This document shows, piece by piece, positions 34,175-47,500 of a DNA stretch of 64,000 nucleotides (position 1 is the stretch's first letter; each line of letters starts with the position of its first letter). A program made the position numbers and the translations under genes. The notes beneath the pieces are model-generated. The model was not told where the DNA came from. It was given only the letters and a program-made list of their open reading frames with translations, and searched no databases. Source of the stretch: Phallusia mammillata (taxonomy: Eukaryota > Chordata > Ascidiacea > Phlebobranchia > Ascidiidae); assembly GCA_003260075.1 (NCBI GenBank), contig QLIY01000518.1, forward strand, positions 49,499 through 113,498, written 5' to 3'.

Positions 34175-37100
34175 ATGAAGACTTTCTTTCTTGTCTGCCA
34201 GGTGTTATGCATTGCCACTTATGCTCAAGGTGAGAAGTGCAAGCTATGTTGAATAAACAGCTTCACAAAATTAATGTCATTTTGCCACACAAGCAACTTT
34301 GGTTAAGCTACACGTGCATATTTGATTGTGTATCAACCCCGTATACTCTACTCTCGTGGGTTTACCCCGACGTAAGCTGTTTTTGCCAGTCTGCACGTTT
34401 TGGCAAGTATATTTGTAAAACAATGCCCAATCTTGGAGACTTGGCCTACTGCAATTTGTACAATAGTGAGCTGTTGTTATTGGGCAACGCAAATTCAGGG
34501 CCGAAACCTAAAACAAATTTGATTTCCCTCATTTATTTTGAAAATTTATTTTCGTTTTTAGGGGGGGGGGGCACTTCAGGGCCGAAACGTAAAGCAAATT
34601 TGATTTCCCTCATTTATTTTGAAAATTTATTTTCGTTTTTAGCTTTAATTTGCCTGAAGTGCCACGGAGCAAGCAGTTTCTTGGATTGTGATGTCTCAGG
34701 TGAATTAAAGGAGTGCATGCCCAACCAGGTAATACATAATTGCGAGAGATAATTTAAACTCACAAAGTGGGCCTTTACACTGAACTGGTAATGTAACTGA
34801 TTGATTTTGTTGTGTTATATAATTAGGCGGCTTTAAAAACTTTTGCAATCAATTGCCGAAAAAAATAAAAATACGTTATTTTGGGGGTATTTTACACTTA
34901 TAGGACTCGTGTGAGACAACAGTGAGGCGATATGGCGACCATCTGCGGGTAATGAAGGGATGCAAAAACGCGGATGCTTGCAAAAACAATCAAATGCAGG
35001 TACTCAACTATAAGGTTTATAACACATTCAGTCGACTAAAGGAAAAATCAACAGTTTGTATCAAATGGTAACAACGTGTATCACATAGATTCTGCCCATC
35101 AGAAAGTATATTAAAAGTTAGTAAGCGAAAATTATCAAAAGAAAGGTTTACCTAAGCTAAGTAGACAAGCCAACAATTCGTAGCAAGGTTTGTCAAAGAG
35201 ATTCAGTGCATCAGCAAGTTAAAAAAGCTATTTAGTCATGTGTTAATACCTTACCTGTCAGAAGGATAGACAGGAAAAGGTATTGACAATGCAGTGTTAA
35301 GTATAAACTACAATGATAAATTAGCTGCAGAAATTGTACATTGCTTTGACCTGTAAGGCTCTACAAAAATTAATCGGGCTACAATAGCCTGCACGGTCAA
35401 AGTGTCATTAGCTGCACCCAGACTGTTGAATAATTTGTTTTGATCAGACCCACCCAGAACAGATAACATATATTAGCTATCTTATAACCAAGCCAGCTGC
35501 TTAACTACTTTTTGGCTAAAGAATGCCGACTATATTAAATAGTTCGCTAAACCGCTTTCTGTTTTGATTTAGAATGGTGCAAAATCTGGGAAATCAACCC
35601 AATGCAACGCAGACCAAAGAAATTCAGTTTGTACGTGCTGCTGTAGCGACAACTTATGCAACGCTGGGGCGCCCACTTGTGTCACGTTTTACCAAGAATC
35701 AGGTCCAGGTAAGCTTCAGGAAAATGCAAAATAACCTTGAATTCCTAGAAATCGTTTACAGTGACAAAAAATAAATAAATTTAAGTTCAAACACATTTTA
35801 AGACATGTCTTGCAGTGATAAAACTTTATACAACGGATCTTTTATAGTCAACGATTGTCCTAGACAGCCCGAGAACTCTCCACACGGTGAAATTGAATGC
35901 TACAACGACAATAAAGCCGGTGCAGTGTGCGAATACAAATGTACAGGCAAAGACTATGGTGTTTGGCCTCCAAAACGTAACAAAAACGTTTGTTTGAGAA
36001 ACGGAACTTGGGCCCACGAAGCACCTTGTTGCGCACGTAAGGAAACGACATTAGATATACAGCAGACTAATTCCAGTTAACACTGTAACAAAAACCATAC
36101 GCGATTAACATTATGAACTAAGTCCCAAATTGTTCATCGTTATTTTACTTACTCTGGTTAAACAGATAATTTATTTAAAACAGAAAAAAATTGGTAAAAA
36201 TATAGTTTTCCTTACGTTAATTAACATGCAATAGCTATCTTTTTTAGGTCCATGTCCACCATACTATCTTTATGATGCCGTTACAATGTTTTATCTGGAT
36301 GAGCAGTTTGCCCAGGATACTGTTCTAGGCGTTCTTAGTCAAGACATAGAGTAAGCACGTATAAAATACCTTAACCACAAATAAGTTCCATAGCATTGAG
36401 ATACATTTACAAAAACTACAAGGTTTTGAGTTCAGCATTAAATTTATGTCTACTATAGTTCAACATCACCCAATACACATATATCAAACAAAACCACAAG
36501 CAACCTTAAATAAGGACATTTTACAAATCTATCTGACCACTAATTTCTGTTTGGCAGCGGCGTAATTGCAGAAGATGCGAGTCTTTCTTCGACAATGTAC
36601 TTCAGTGGTGAACCGAGAACCGAAACGGTAATTAAGTTTAATGATTACGGAGCAGACTCAAAGCGATATCAAGAGCTCGTCAGAGAAAGAATGGTCGTGG
36701 TCAACGAAGGTAAGAAATATAACGGATTTTGTATGATAATTTAATGTTGAGGTGAGATTGTTCAGCTTGTTGAAAGAATTCATAGCGACACAATTCTACC
36801 AAACAACCACCGAGCCGGAAATAACTGCACAACTATAAACGTTATAAAGCCAAAATAGTGCAGGGCACAATTGGTGTGAAATAACTAAATGCAATGCAGC
36901 AGCACCGTACTATAAACTGTAATGTGGTGGGATTTGTGCGCACTATGAATATAACATGGCTGGTTGGGGAATGACACGATTAGTCAAAATATAGTTGTCT
37001 TAGCTAGCCATGACAACAAAATTTAACGCATATTGTGCTTAGAAGTCCGCCTTATGACCTCATACTTTTTCTTAGGGCCTGTGAACATGGGCGCAGCTAT

Positions 37101-37714
37101 ACAGTACGCACTCGACAATCTTTTGACCCCTGAAGCCGGCATGAGAGACAGTAGAGTGCCAAAAGCGATCTCTATTATTACTAACAGGAACGCTGACGAC
37201 GACACAAAAGCAGCTGTGGCTGAGGCCAGAAGACGTGACATTCTTGTAAGTTACAAAAAATAATTAGGTTAACCTTAAATACCAGTTACTATCTTTAGAG
37301 CTCTATAGAATAAAAATCTGATTTAACAAAAAAAGCAGTTACAAGGCGGTAAAAATCAAGATTTCGAACAGCAAGCCAAAAAATCAGTCCCGACAAGAAA
37401 TTCAAACACAATAGCAACTTTTTTTCTTGAGTTGGATTTATCAGTAGAATGTGTTTTCTTTGTTTTTGCTGTAAACCTCAACAAAAAAATTTTTATGCAG
37501 ATTTTTGATGTTTTGTGTTCAGATTTACGTTTTCGCATACGAGCCTGAAGGTACCACTTTGGATCGCGAACAATTTCTTGAAATCACAGGCGAAGAGGAG
37601 CATCTTTTTATTTTCGACCGCCACTTCGGCGATCTTAGTGCAGCCCACTTGGACGACATGAACAAGCACTTCTGCAGTAATCCATGTGATCATGTTTTGC
37701 ACGAGCACAGTTAA
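34175..37714 (+). CDS. Array copy 10: LU-CCP-vWA secreted protein (intact, last copy)
   Basis: Exons: 34175-34229 (signal peptide MKTFFLVCQVLCIATYAQ), 34643-34728, 34904-34999 and 35573-35708 (LU; ALICLKCHG, SCETTVRR, CTCCCSDNLCN), 35848-36036 (CCP; VCEYKC, RNGTW, PCC), 36248-36350, 36558-36709, 37076-37245 and 37523-37714 (vWA-like; MYFSGEPRTE, NMGAAIQYALDN, RNADDDT, HFCSNPCDHVLHEHS, stop TAA). Predicted 392 aa, open throughout. LU part 1 and exon 6 (YLYDAVTMFYLDEQFAQ) are the most divergent in the array, suggesting an older or faster-changing member. A short duplication at a G run (34495-34642) touches the acceptor of exon 2 but leaves the exon intact. Confidence 0.93.
34495..34642 (+). repeat. 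Short duplication around a G run, intron 1 of copy 10
   Basis: GGGCCGAAACCTAAAGC-like sequence and the following 60 bases, ending TTTTCGTTTTTAG, occur at 34498-34560 and 34579-34642, with G's at 34561-34571. Only the second is followed by exon 2. Confidence 0.75.
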
Positions 37715-38242
37715 AAATTTCCAAAATGTTACGTATTACTTCTGGTTTCCTGTTTAATTGGTTTTCGCAGTTTCATATTCCATAATAATTAGCTGCAGAC
37801 AGTGCACACTGTTTCGACCTATAAGGTCTCATCAGTTTTGACACAATGCGTTAATATTAACATTATCTTGTATAAATTATCAATAAAGCATTGACAACAT
37901 CAATGCCTAACAACTAAACGAAGCAGTTACCCAGAGTAAAAATTTTCGAGATTTAAGTTCTAATAATATGTACCGCTAGGTAGCACAATGCAACACCAAA
38001 AGCTATTCATTTCTCGCATTGAAAGCACCTAATCAACTGGTATAAGGCTTTGCAGTACACAAACATATTTGATCGCTCGCAAGAACAGGAACTAATTTTG
38101 AACATAGCATTTTTAAAGTTACAGTTAATGTGTCAACAGACCCACCAGCAGAAGTAAAGCAAGCATGATAAGCAAACCTGTTATGCAATCCACAAACCGC
38201 TGCATGTGCAATATTTTATCGTAAAAATTCAAACGTCTAATG

Positions 38243-38410
38243 CAGGGGTTCTTAACCAGGGGTGCAAGAACTGTTCCTTGGGGGTGCGGGAATGCTGAAT
38301 AATTAAGGTTGGTTAGGTCTATTCTATATAAATACAAAAACCCAGGGGGGTGCGAAAATTGGTTGGTGATTTTAAACGGGTGCAGCAAGAAAAAAGTTCA
38401 AGAACCACTG
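38243..38410. mobile_element. Short hAT-type MITE
   Basis: 168 bp, starts CAGGGGTTCTTAACCAGG and ends AAGTTCAAGAACCACTG. Flanking octamers GTCTAATG (38235-38242) and GTCTAATA (38411-38418) match at 7 of 8 positions, as an aged target duplication. Confidence 0.8.
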
Positions 38411-41400
38411 GTCTAATACATCAAACAGGACAGAATATGCTTACCTCATGTCTTTAACATTTTCTTAATTTCTTAGTCCCAGTTCACACTTGCTTTTAAT
38501 CCATATCAGTGGAGGTTTTAACACAACACACATTAAAGATTTACCCTTAATAATCTGTAAATACAAATGCAACAATTTAGCAAAAAAATTCCATGAAAAC
38601 AAATTGATAAGTCAGTTAGTTGACAACCTCACAAAAAGTCTACACATTAAACTGTTGGTAGCACAACGGCAACGATTGAAACTGTTGTCGTAATTGCGCG
38701 CCGAGTTAATTACGAGAGGCGCAAGAGCTAATAGATGGTGCGCCTAAAGCATCCAAAATGCACCGGGCTGGTACAACAATTTATCATGAATACGTTACCA
38801 TTTTATCAGTAACTTGAAGCTTGGATACGGGTCGATTTGTTAAATGAATTTGGATTGCTGGTCTGTTTATAAATTTTACGATAATGGAATGTTGGAATGC
38901 GTAATTGTACCAAAAATGACATGATTTGGTTTTGTCAATTGTTGCCAACTTGTGCCTTGCGTTTTACTTACTTAATAAATTTGACACAAACAAAGCGCTT
39001 TCATGCAACTGAAAATATTTGTTTGCAATGTCAATAATATGTCACGAAACAAAAAATGTCACGCTTTTTTAATAGATCAAGCAGCAATGTGCTGTTTTTA
39101 CAAGCAAAACCTTTGCTGCAGACATATGTTTACTTAAAGTGAAGCGTTGTTTTCATGTCTGCAAAGTTTGGTTGTAAATCAGATGGAAAACTTAGAAAGG
39201 AAATTGTACAGCTTCCAACAGGAATATCGTGTTGCAAGTGATGATGCGACATACGGAAATATAACAGTGCGAAAGCGTTGCTTTACTAGCAGCGCTACTA
39301 GTTGAACTAAAATGTTATCAGGGCTTAGTAGCACTGCAAATTAAATTAGGAAATCTCGGCAAAATGTGTAATAGAGAAACATTTTGTGTTGTACAAAGGT
39401 TTTATTGACTTGTGCGCTGTACATTTTTTTCAGAATTGGTTTGTTATTTTGTCACATTTCCACTGGTCAAAAAACAATAATAATGAAGATATTGCTGTTA
39501 ACATTGATTGTTTCAATTTTGATTGGGAGTATAAGGTAAGTATGTTATACATTTACAGACAATCCGACAGGCATTTGTTTACAAAGCCTTTAAAAGCTTG
39601 GCCGTACAAAGGAAAACATCGTCAGTCTACTTAGTTCGTAAGCAATAAACCAAAACTATATCAAATTGTACAAACCTATTCTAAAAGTTAACCAGTTGCT
39701 TTAAAGTTGTGTCGAATTTATTCAGCATTCAAGTCCAAACCATTGCTTATATCTGCATGTCATTAATACATAAAAGTGTGCGGGTTTAATTCGATTGCCT
39801 TATAATAAATGTTATCAATACAAAAAAAACTGTGAGGTGACATTGCTTTTTAAGGTCCAAGTCACTGCCAGGAAAAGTTGCAGATTCTGATGAACAAAAG
39901 CCGAAAAGATACTGTGTGAACGGACCGCCACCCAACCAACAGGCCGACCCCGCGAACCCAGAGTCCAGTGCTAGTTCCCCAAGATGCTTTCAAGAAGAAC
40001 CAGATGATAGCAAAAAATAATGTTGTTTGTATTGGTATTCTCGTATGGTTGTGGACAATCACAATGTTTTTTTTAGAATCTGCAGCAACTTTAAATCCGG
40101 TCACGCAGCTATATATTTACTTTCTTTTTAGCAACCTATTTCACTTCCAAAGTGTGGCGCATAAACTATTGAACTGAATTTGAATTAAAATAATGTTTGT
40201 TTTAAATGTTATTTTTCACACGATCAGAAATAGAACACGAACTATTTTTATGTGACAGATTTTTCTACAGCAAGAACTTCGCATTTTTTGTTTTATTTTA
40301 GACCCATTAAAAAAACGATTTTCTCAAAAGTTATTATTTACGTACCACCAAAGCACTGCGAAAAACGGAAATAGTTCACAGATACACAACTTTTCAGAGC
40401 CTCTTGGGAGTGCGTTTAAATTAGTGTGGAAAAATTTATAAACTTCCATCGTCAAAACCGCGGCCAAGCTTACATAACCGACGGAGCAGAAACCACAATC
40501 AATTACAAGCAGCGAAGAGAAACGGTGTATCAACCAATCACGTATCGATTTTTGCAGCAGCTACCGACCTTCTGGTAAAGTTGCAAACATGCTCTCCCGA
40601 TTAGAATTAAACTCGCCGCCGAGGTCAAGACTTATGTGCACCAGATGCAACGACGCCGTAATCCAACAGTCCGCCACCGCTGGCAGAATGCAATCAATAG
40701 CCCAGTAACAGGCGGGAACTGTCGGGACAAATTGCTCCCTCTGATCGGTCTCGACGGTGGTGTAGGCAAAAGAGATTAACGCCCCGTGTAAGGATTAGTT
40801 TGTGAGTTAGGGCAGCAATGCAAAGCAAAGAGTGGAAGCCAGTAGTATGCGTTTTGTGTGTTTTAGGTATGGCGCTGTGAGATGAATTTATGTGTTTAGA
40901 CACAGTTTTGTTGACAAAACAAGGTTGAGCAGTGTTTAAAGTTTAAATCAGTTTAGTATTAAAACGTAATTGGTTAAAATTGATGGCAAAGTTGTGTTTT
41001 TGAGGATGTAACGGTTTATTTGGAGTTTTTTTTTTAAACGACGTGAAAATATTTGTGGTGTAGTCGATGTATTTAATAACGCAGATATGTAACATTTCAC
41101 GGCTCAGCTGCATACCTGTACTTAAAAAACAACCTACCTTACATGTGATTGATGTGTTGAGTAAAAGTGCGCACCAACAAAGCAATAATTTCTAACACTT
41201 GCATAAAGTTCTGAACAAAAAAAACATCGTAAGATTTATCATTTATTTCAGCTGTTACTTTGTCTGGTTTGTTTTTGCCAAAAATGTATTTTTTATGAAA
41301 ACCAATACCATATTTCTAATTGTTTTTCCTGTGTTTAAATACTTTGTTACTTTTTATTGATTTCGATTTTCGTCGTTTTAAGGTTACAATAATATCTAAG

Positions 41401-41540
41401 AACCCAATCGCGCTATAAAACTTCCAAGCGAATCAATAAACAAATGCGGTTTAGGGAGACGGCCAAGACCAAAATGCAGCACACAAAGGCATTTTAGGCC
41501 AACAATGGCAACCACCGACTTTCATAGGATTGTGACAGTA

Positions 41541-41714
41541 AAATCAAATGTGTTTTTACATCAAAGTCGGCTTTAGCCTTGAGGCAGCCGGGCCTTGCAA
41601 CGCACAATCTTATCGAAATGCTTCGGGGGGGGGGCCAAATGTGTTTTCACATCAAAGTCGGATTTAACCTTGAGGCAGCCGGGCCTTGCAACGCACAATC
41701 TTATCGAAATGCTT
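41541..41714 (+). repeat. Direct duplication around a G run
   Basis: Sequence with CATCAAAGTCGG and GAGGCAGCCGGGCCTTGCAA occurs at about 41546-41624 and 41637-41714, separated by G's at 41625-41634. Confidence 0.75.
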
Positions 41715-44579
41715 CATCTGGGCACGAAAGTCTGGAATCGCAGAGCTGTGACGTCAAACCGAGGCGCGTGCATTGTCAGATTGTGATTGAAATCGATGGG
41801 CGTTAGGATTTGGGTTTTTGGTAAATGCCAGACGTTCCACTGAACCGATGTGTCTAACTTTTTAGATGGTATTTGTAAATTGGAACAAATTGATAAGATG
41901 TGATTTTTTATTCTTGCTACAGGTTTTTCAGTCTTCTTGCAAATCGTATTGCAAGCATGCGCCACTCCTATTGGAGTAAGTCACTCATATATTTGAAAAC
42001 AAACATGAAGTATTTTGTTGTTAGAGGTTAACCATAAAGGCGTATTTTTTACATTGTTAAATAGCATATGTACGTAGTGTCAAGTTCAAATACTATATTC
42101 TAATCTATATGTTTGAACTGGTGCATTCCAATACTGTTTTCAAAACAAAATAAAATTTTAAAATGCGCTTTTTGGTAAAAAAGGTGCCGCCTCGTCATTT
42201 TTAAACCCTAAATTGGACGCAAATTTGTACTTGATGAATCGCAGCTTACTTGAGAAGTTCACAGGCTTACCCCTAGTATCGTCGAAGTAAAGAGGGATTA
42301 GCTTTGTGCCCAAAGTGCTCGTTATAAGTGTATAATCACTGTATAAGTGTCACTGTGATCATTTTCATTACCTGTCATCACTTTAATTTGTCTTGTTGGT
42401 TTGTGGCCAGCATGTGAGCTATAAGCGTCAGGGTCCTTTTCTGCAAAATGCATTTGTTTTGTTTTTTTGCCAAAGTTTTAGATTAACCAAAAGTTGCATG
42501 CAGAAACGCTTGATAAAAAATAGAAAGTAGTTTGTAAATGCAACATAAACCGGTCCAAAATCATGAAAGCAATGATATTAACCTGCAATAAGTAAACGTA
42601 AGTTAGTGTGAGTTGTGATTTTTTTCGTTTTTTTTACGTGGCGTTGTGTCGCTTCGCGTTTGTTGACCTAATTTAAACGTAAGGTACGCACTTGCGTCTC
42701 ACATGACACAAAAACGTAAAAAATGGTTTTAAATTAAGGCCGCAAAGTCTTGGCAAGAAACTCCGTCCAACTAATGTTATGATTTTGAACTATAGCTGGA
42801 GTGCAAATTAATCATATATGTGTAGCGGTTAGCGAACGCACCCGGGTGTTTTTGTTGTGGAGGTCACTGCCCTTTTTGACAAGTTTCCCATGGGATTGGA
42901 TTACATCAATATAAAAATTACCTGTTGGGATTGCCCAGTCCAGAAGTAATTTAATAAAAAAACGATTACCATTAAACCAAGTCTCTGACAGGACTTTACC
43001 GATTTAGCTGCGGTCAGATAGGATAGTGGCGATGACATTTGCTTGTCAGCGCGCTTAAGTGGAGAAACGATTGCTTAACCAGTATATAATATGCATACTA
43101 GAATGCTTTTGGAGGTGCAGTACATTTTCAGTAACGAAAGAGTGACAAATCGCTACAAGAAGTATTTTTTATGCTATTCCCAGTGTAGGATTGATGTGTG
43201 AATGGTTGGTCAGACGTATAAGGTAAAACAAAACACTATCCGCTGTGAATATGTATCCAAGAACATTTTAGGCAGGACATGCAGCGTTGAACTTGGTTGA
43301 AGGAATCGAGATGGCATCGCTTTAAATTTAAACGCTGTATGTCAGATCTTGTAGAGACAAAACACCACTTTCGTTGTGTTTTTCAACGAATTAGTCAGCT
43401 CAATAAATATCAATGGGAAATGGTTTTTAGGAAATGTCAGATAAAGGTGGCATTAAATGCATAGCATTAAGCGATCCGTGTTTATGTTTTAATATTATGT
43501 TTATTGATGATAACATCCACCACAAGATTGCATTCAGTAAAAAAAACAAATCATATTGCAAAATTTTCTGGACCCTATTGCAGTGTTTCTTAACTGTTTT
43601 ATAAAACGGTTTACCTGCAGGCCCTAAACTATTTTATCTCATAAAATAGATGTAATTACTATTGCTATAAGACTTTTTAGTTTTCATCCACCAAGCAACG
43701 GACTGGGTGATTCCAGCTTTAAGTTTCAATTACGAGTATCTCATAAAGTAACCATTTATTAAAAGTAGAAAATAATGAAATCACCATAGAGTGAAAAACA
43801 TGTTTAGTGATGGTAAATCCTATCAATTCTTTAGCAGGAACTCAATAAACACTGTTCTGAAGCATAATTGTCGTAATTAATTTACAACTTCGTTAATATG
43901 GTTGTCTAAACTTGGTGCCATGCAATTTTTTCTACATGAGAAGAGAAACGGTGGCGTTTTTAAGACCAAGGACCTGTTTTGCGTTTATCCCAAAAACGTT
44001 TTGCTAAATGCTATACATGAATAATTGAACGCTTAAGGAGTCCCTTTTCTTATCCCAACTTGAATTTGACGTAATGCGACGTTCATTGACCCCCAAATCG
44101 AGCGGTTTTGACGTCAGCAGGGACATAAATTCACATTGAACCTTTTTAATGAGATAAAAAAACATTAACCCGTGTGCATGTTTGGAAACAGTGTATGCAG
44201 CAATGCACAAGGAGTGGTTTTGAAGATCGATGGGATATGGTTTGGTATAGATCGAATTCCTATTTTGATACATTTTGTTCAAATTTGATTAAAAGCAAAC
44301 CTGCCGAGAGCTGGTATATATTGAAATCTTTTTTTTGCCGTGGTTTAAATAATCGCTGTTGCCATTAGCAGTACAAAATTGATAACAACCGCAGTCACTG
44401 TTTAAACGGCTTTGATAAAACATGTTCACTGTGTACATGACTTTGACTGTTGTGTTTTTGATGAATGTGTTTTTAAGTTCGTCATTAATGTTCCACTTGG
44501 TTAAATAAACAGGTTTTAGGTTTTTGCAAAAAAGCAACAACTGACTATCATGGTGTAACCAACGGGAAAAAACAACAGA

Positions 44580-47500
44580 ATGCACAACTATACCGAAGAA
44601 ATGAAGTCCCTCCCTATGAGGCAGAAAAGGCGGCGCATCAGGAAAAAGTTTGTCGCACTTATCACACGCTGCGCTTGCGTTGTAGCGTTAATGACGATCT
44701 TTTCACTGTTGCTTGGCAACGCTGTGCGTGCGCTCCGTGCTAATGAAGATCACAAGAGAGAAACGTTACCAGAAGAAATTGGTTTGAAAGGACAAAACCT
44801 CGATTCCAAAAAAATTTCAGCGGGGGGCTTTCGCGCAGAGAAACTTTCATATCGGCTCAGGCGCTCTGCTACGATATTGCCTGACTTTTTCGCACCGGGC
44901 GGCGTGACTCGCAACGGTGTTGACGAGGACTCGCTTCGACAGTGGCAAGGCCTCCAGCAATTTGACGGCGCTTTTCCCTTGGAGGAGATCACCGCTGACG
45001 TGATGGTGACCGAAACGTCTGATCACGTGACGACGAAGACCAATCACACGTACGCAACCGAGTACGATAGAGTGACAGCCTACTGCACAGAAAGCATTGC
45101 AAACGGGTAAAACAGGATTACTTTTCATAGCAGTAGTTTACTTCCTGTTAATGGGTAAATTTTAAGAGATGCAACCAACGGTTTAAATCATTTTATAACG
45201 CCCTTTCTTCTTTTTTGAGAATTCAAACCTAAAATCATCGACTTTTGACACGCGCATGTATATTTAATATATGTGAAAGTCACTTAATTGTAGAAGAAAG
45301 TTTCGAGAAAGTATTTAGATCGTGTTCTATTTCCGAACTACCTGACTCGTAGGTTAAGTTAACCAGATGTTACCCCCGCTCAACGTAAGTTATCAATTAT
45401 TTAAGATAATGGATGTAATTTAATTGTGTACCTAAATGAAAACGACCTTGCGTCTGCGCTTCGCATTCAAAAACCTGACCGGAATTTATCTGTTGAAACA
45501 GTTGTAGAAATAACTATCCCGCTATATATTGTTTCTTAAACAATAGAGAAGAGAATATAAATTTGGAACAATAGGTTCAACTTTGGCGTTTTAGACCATA
45601 AAGTCAAAACGGCGTATGAGTCGACATCAAATAAACACAGTTTGTTATTCGTTCGTAAACAATGTGGAACATTCTCAATACCCATTTTACGTCATACCTA
45701 GCGCTTATCGCAGAAACAAGCTTGTCACTGCAAATACTTAAAGCCATGAACGTCATGTTGCTGTAACCTCACCAGCATGAGTATAAAGATTAGTGTCACG
45801 TGTAAACATATTTAATTTAAAATTGGAATGTTGCAGTATCACAACAATAGGCAGCATTTTCGAATAAAACCTGAGCTTGCCAATTTGTTCAGCTGCTGTT
45901 GAAAAGCAGTCCTGTATTGTGATAAAGACATCAAGGTCTCAATGTAAAGTTACCTTTCGCCTGATTTCTCCAAAGGCATATTTCATTTAAGAATGTATAC
46001 ACCTAACAAGAGAGTAAAGACAAATGCGTAACGGTTGGCATGACTACTTGTTTCAGAACCACACCGACCAATCAGAGCACCGAATCAGGCAGTCATGGAG
46101 AAGCTGCAAAGGAAGAAGAACATGACGTGTGTTCATCTGAACGGAACAGCGGACTTCCGGCACTCTGGGCAATCCTCTATATTCTGGTCGTTCTGTTTCT
46201 CTTCATAGGTTCGTAAAATGTTTCAGGATTGAATAGATGTCAAATTTGAGTAAACAAAGGTAAAAACATACTTTGGTCATTGGGATTCGAAGCCAAGACA
46301 AAACCTGTTTGAATCTGGCATTGCAGGTAACGAAGGATTATTGATATAAGCGCGTTGGCGCAATCTAGAACTGTAAGTGTGAAACCATATTTGCTACAAG
46401 CGACACACCGGTATGTAACTGTAAGGCAATTAGGGCTCACTCGCAATGACAAACGTAGATCTTAGCCACCAACGACGGACAAGAAACCCAATGTTGTAGA
46501 GTAAACAAAACACACGATTGGAGCCGCATAATAGAATATTTTTCCTTACAGCTCTTGCCATCATTTGCGACGATTTCTTCGTCCCATCACTGGAGGTCAT
46601 CTCGGAACGCTTAAACCTAAGCGAGGATGTTGCAGGAGCAACATTCATGGCAGCTGGCTCTTCCGCTCCCGAACTCTTCACATCTGTTGCCGGAGTCGGA
46701 ACAGGAAGTGACGTAGGCGTGGGAACAATTGTCGGGTACGTCAAGAGGGTGCTTTAAGTTGGTAACACTTGTATAACAAAAGCAAGCATACATGTCGCCT
46801 GTTGTTATTGGACGCAAAGACTTAAATATTGCTGAACTTAAAGTAGTCTTCATTTATTGGTATTTGCAACATATAGTGCAAGTCAAAGATATAAAGTGAA
46901 AGTCAAAGAAGTGAAACGATTTATAACCAGTTAACCGGGGGGAAATGCCCACCGATGACGTGTTTAAGTACATTGGCCAATAAAATGGCCAAATTACTCA
47001 TCCGGTACAAGAAAATTATGTTTCAATATATAATTTTTAATGGTACCAACTGCATCTTTCTGCATTTAACACCCTTAACACACATTTTAACACTATTCTA
47101 CGAATGTAATATTCTCTGGATGTGACGAAACGCCCTTCTCACAAACTGCCATACGCATCATTCTAATAATAACTTCGTTTTGACAGGTCGGCTGTATTCA
47201 ATCTTTTGGTAATTATCGCCTTGACGTCTGCTCTTGCTGGAAGGGTGAGTACATGCATATATGCATATATGTATAAATAGCGTATGATTACATGTGCTCC
47301 AGTACGGACGACCGTTGTGACAACGTTATGTATTTCTGTCAAACCCATTACGCGATGAACATTGTGCAGACCTCCTTCGTTTAGTTGTAATAATATCAAC
47401 GAAACTGAAGTTCTCTTTAGAATAATAATACTGGAGCACAAAATGGAACAAAAAATGTTTAAATATTTTGATTAGTAACTTTTCTGGAAAAGAAACTGGT

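Larger units (their letters stand above)
37715..44579. other. Gene-poor interval between the array and the exchanger gene
   Basis: About 6.9 kb. It contains one small hAT element (38243-38410) and one G-run duplication (41541-41714). Short open frames are scattered and lack splice-site context or recognisable domains. The right end should hold the promoter and any 5' untranslated exon of the exchanger gene, which I cannot place. Confidence 0.5.

Noticed and set aside
44004-44282. Small open frames just before the exchanger start (44004-44585)
   Set aside because: No domain or conserved motif; likely shadows in the 5' flank.
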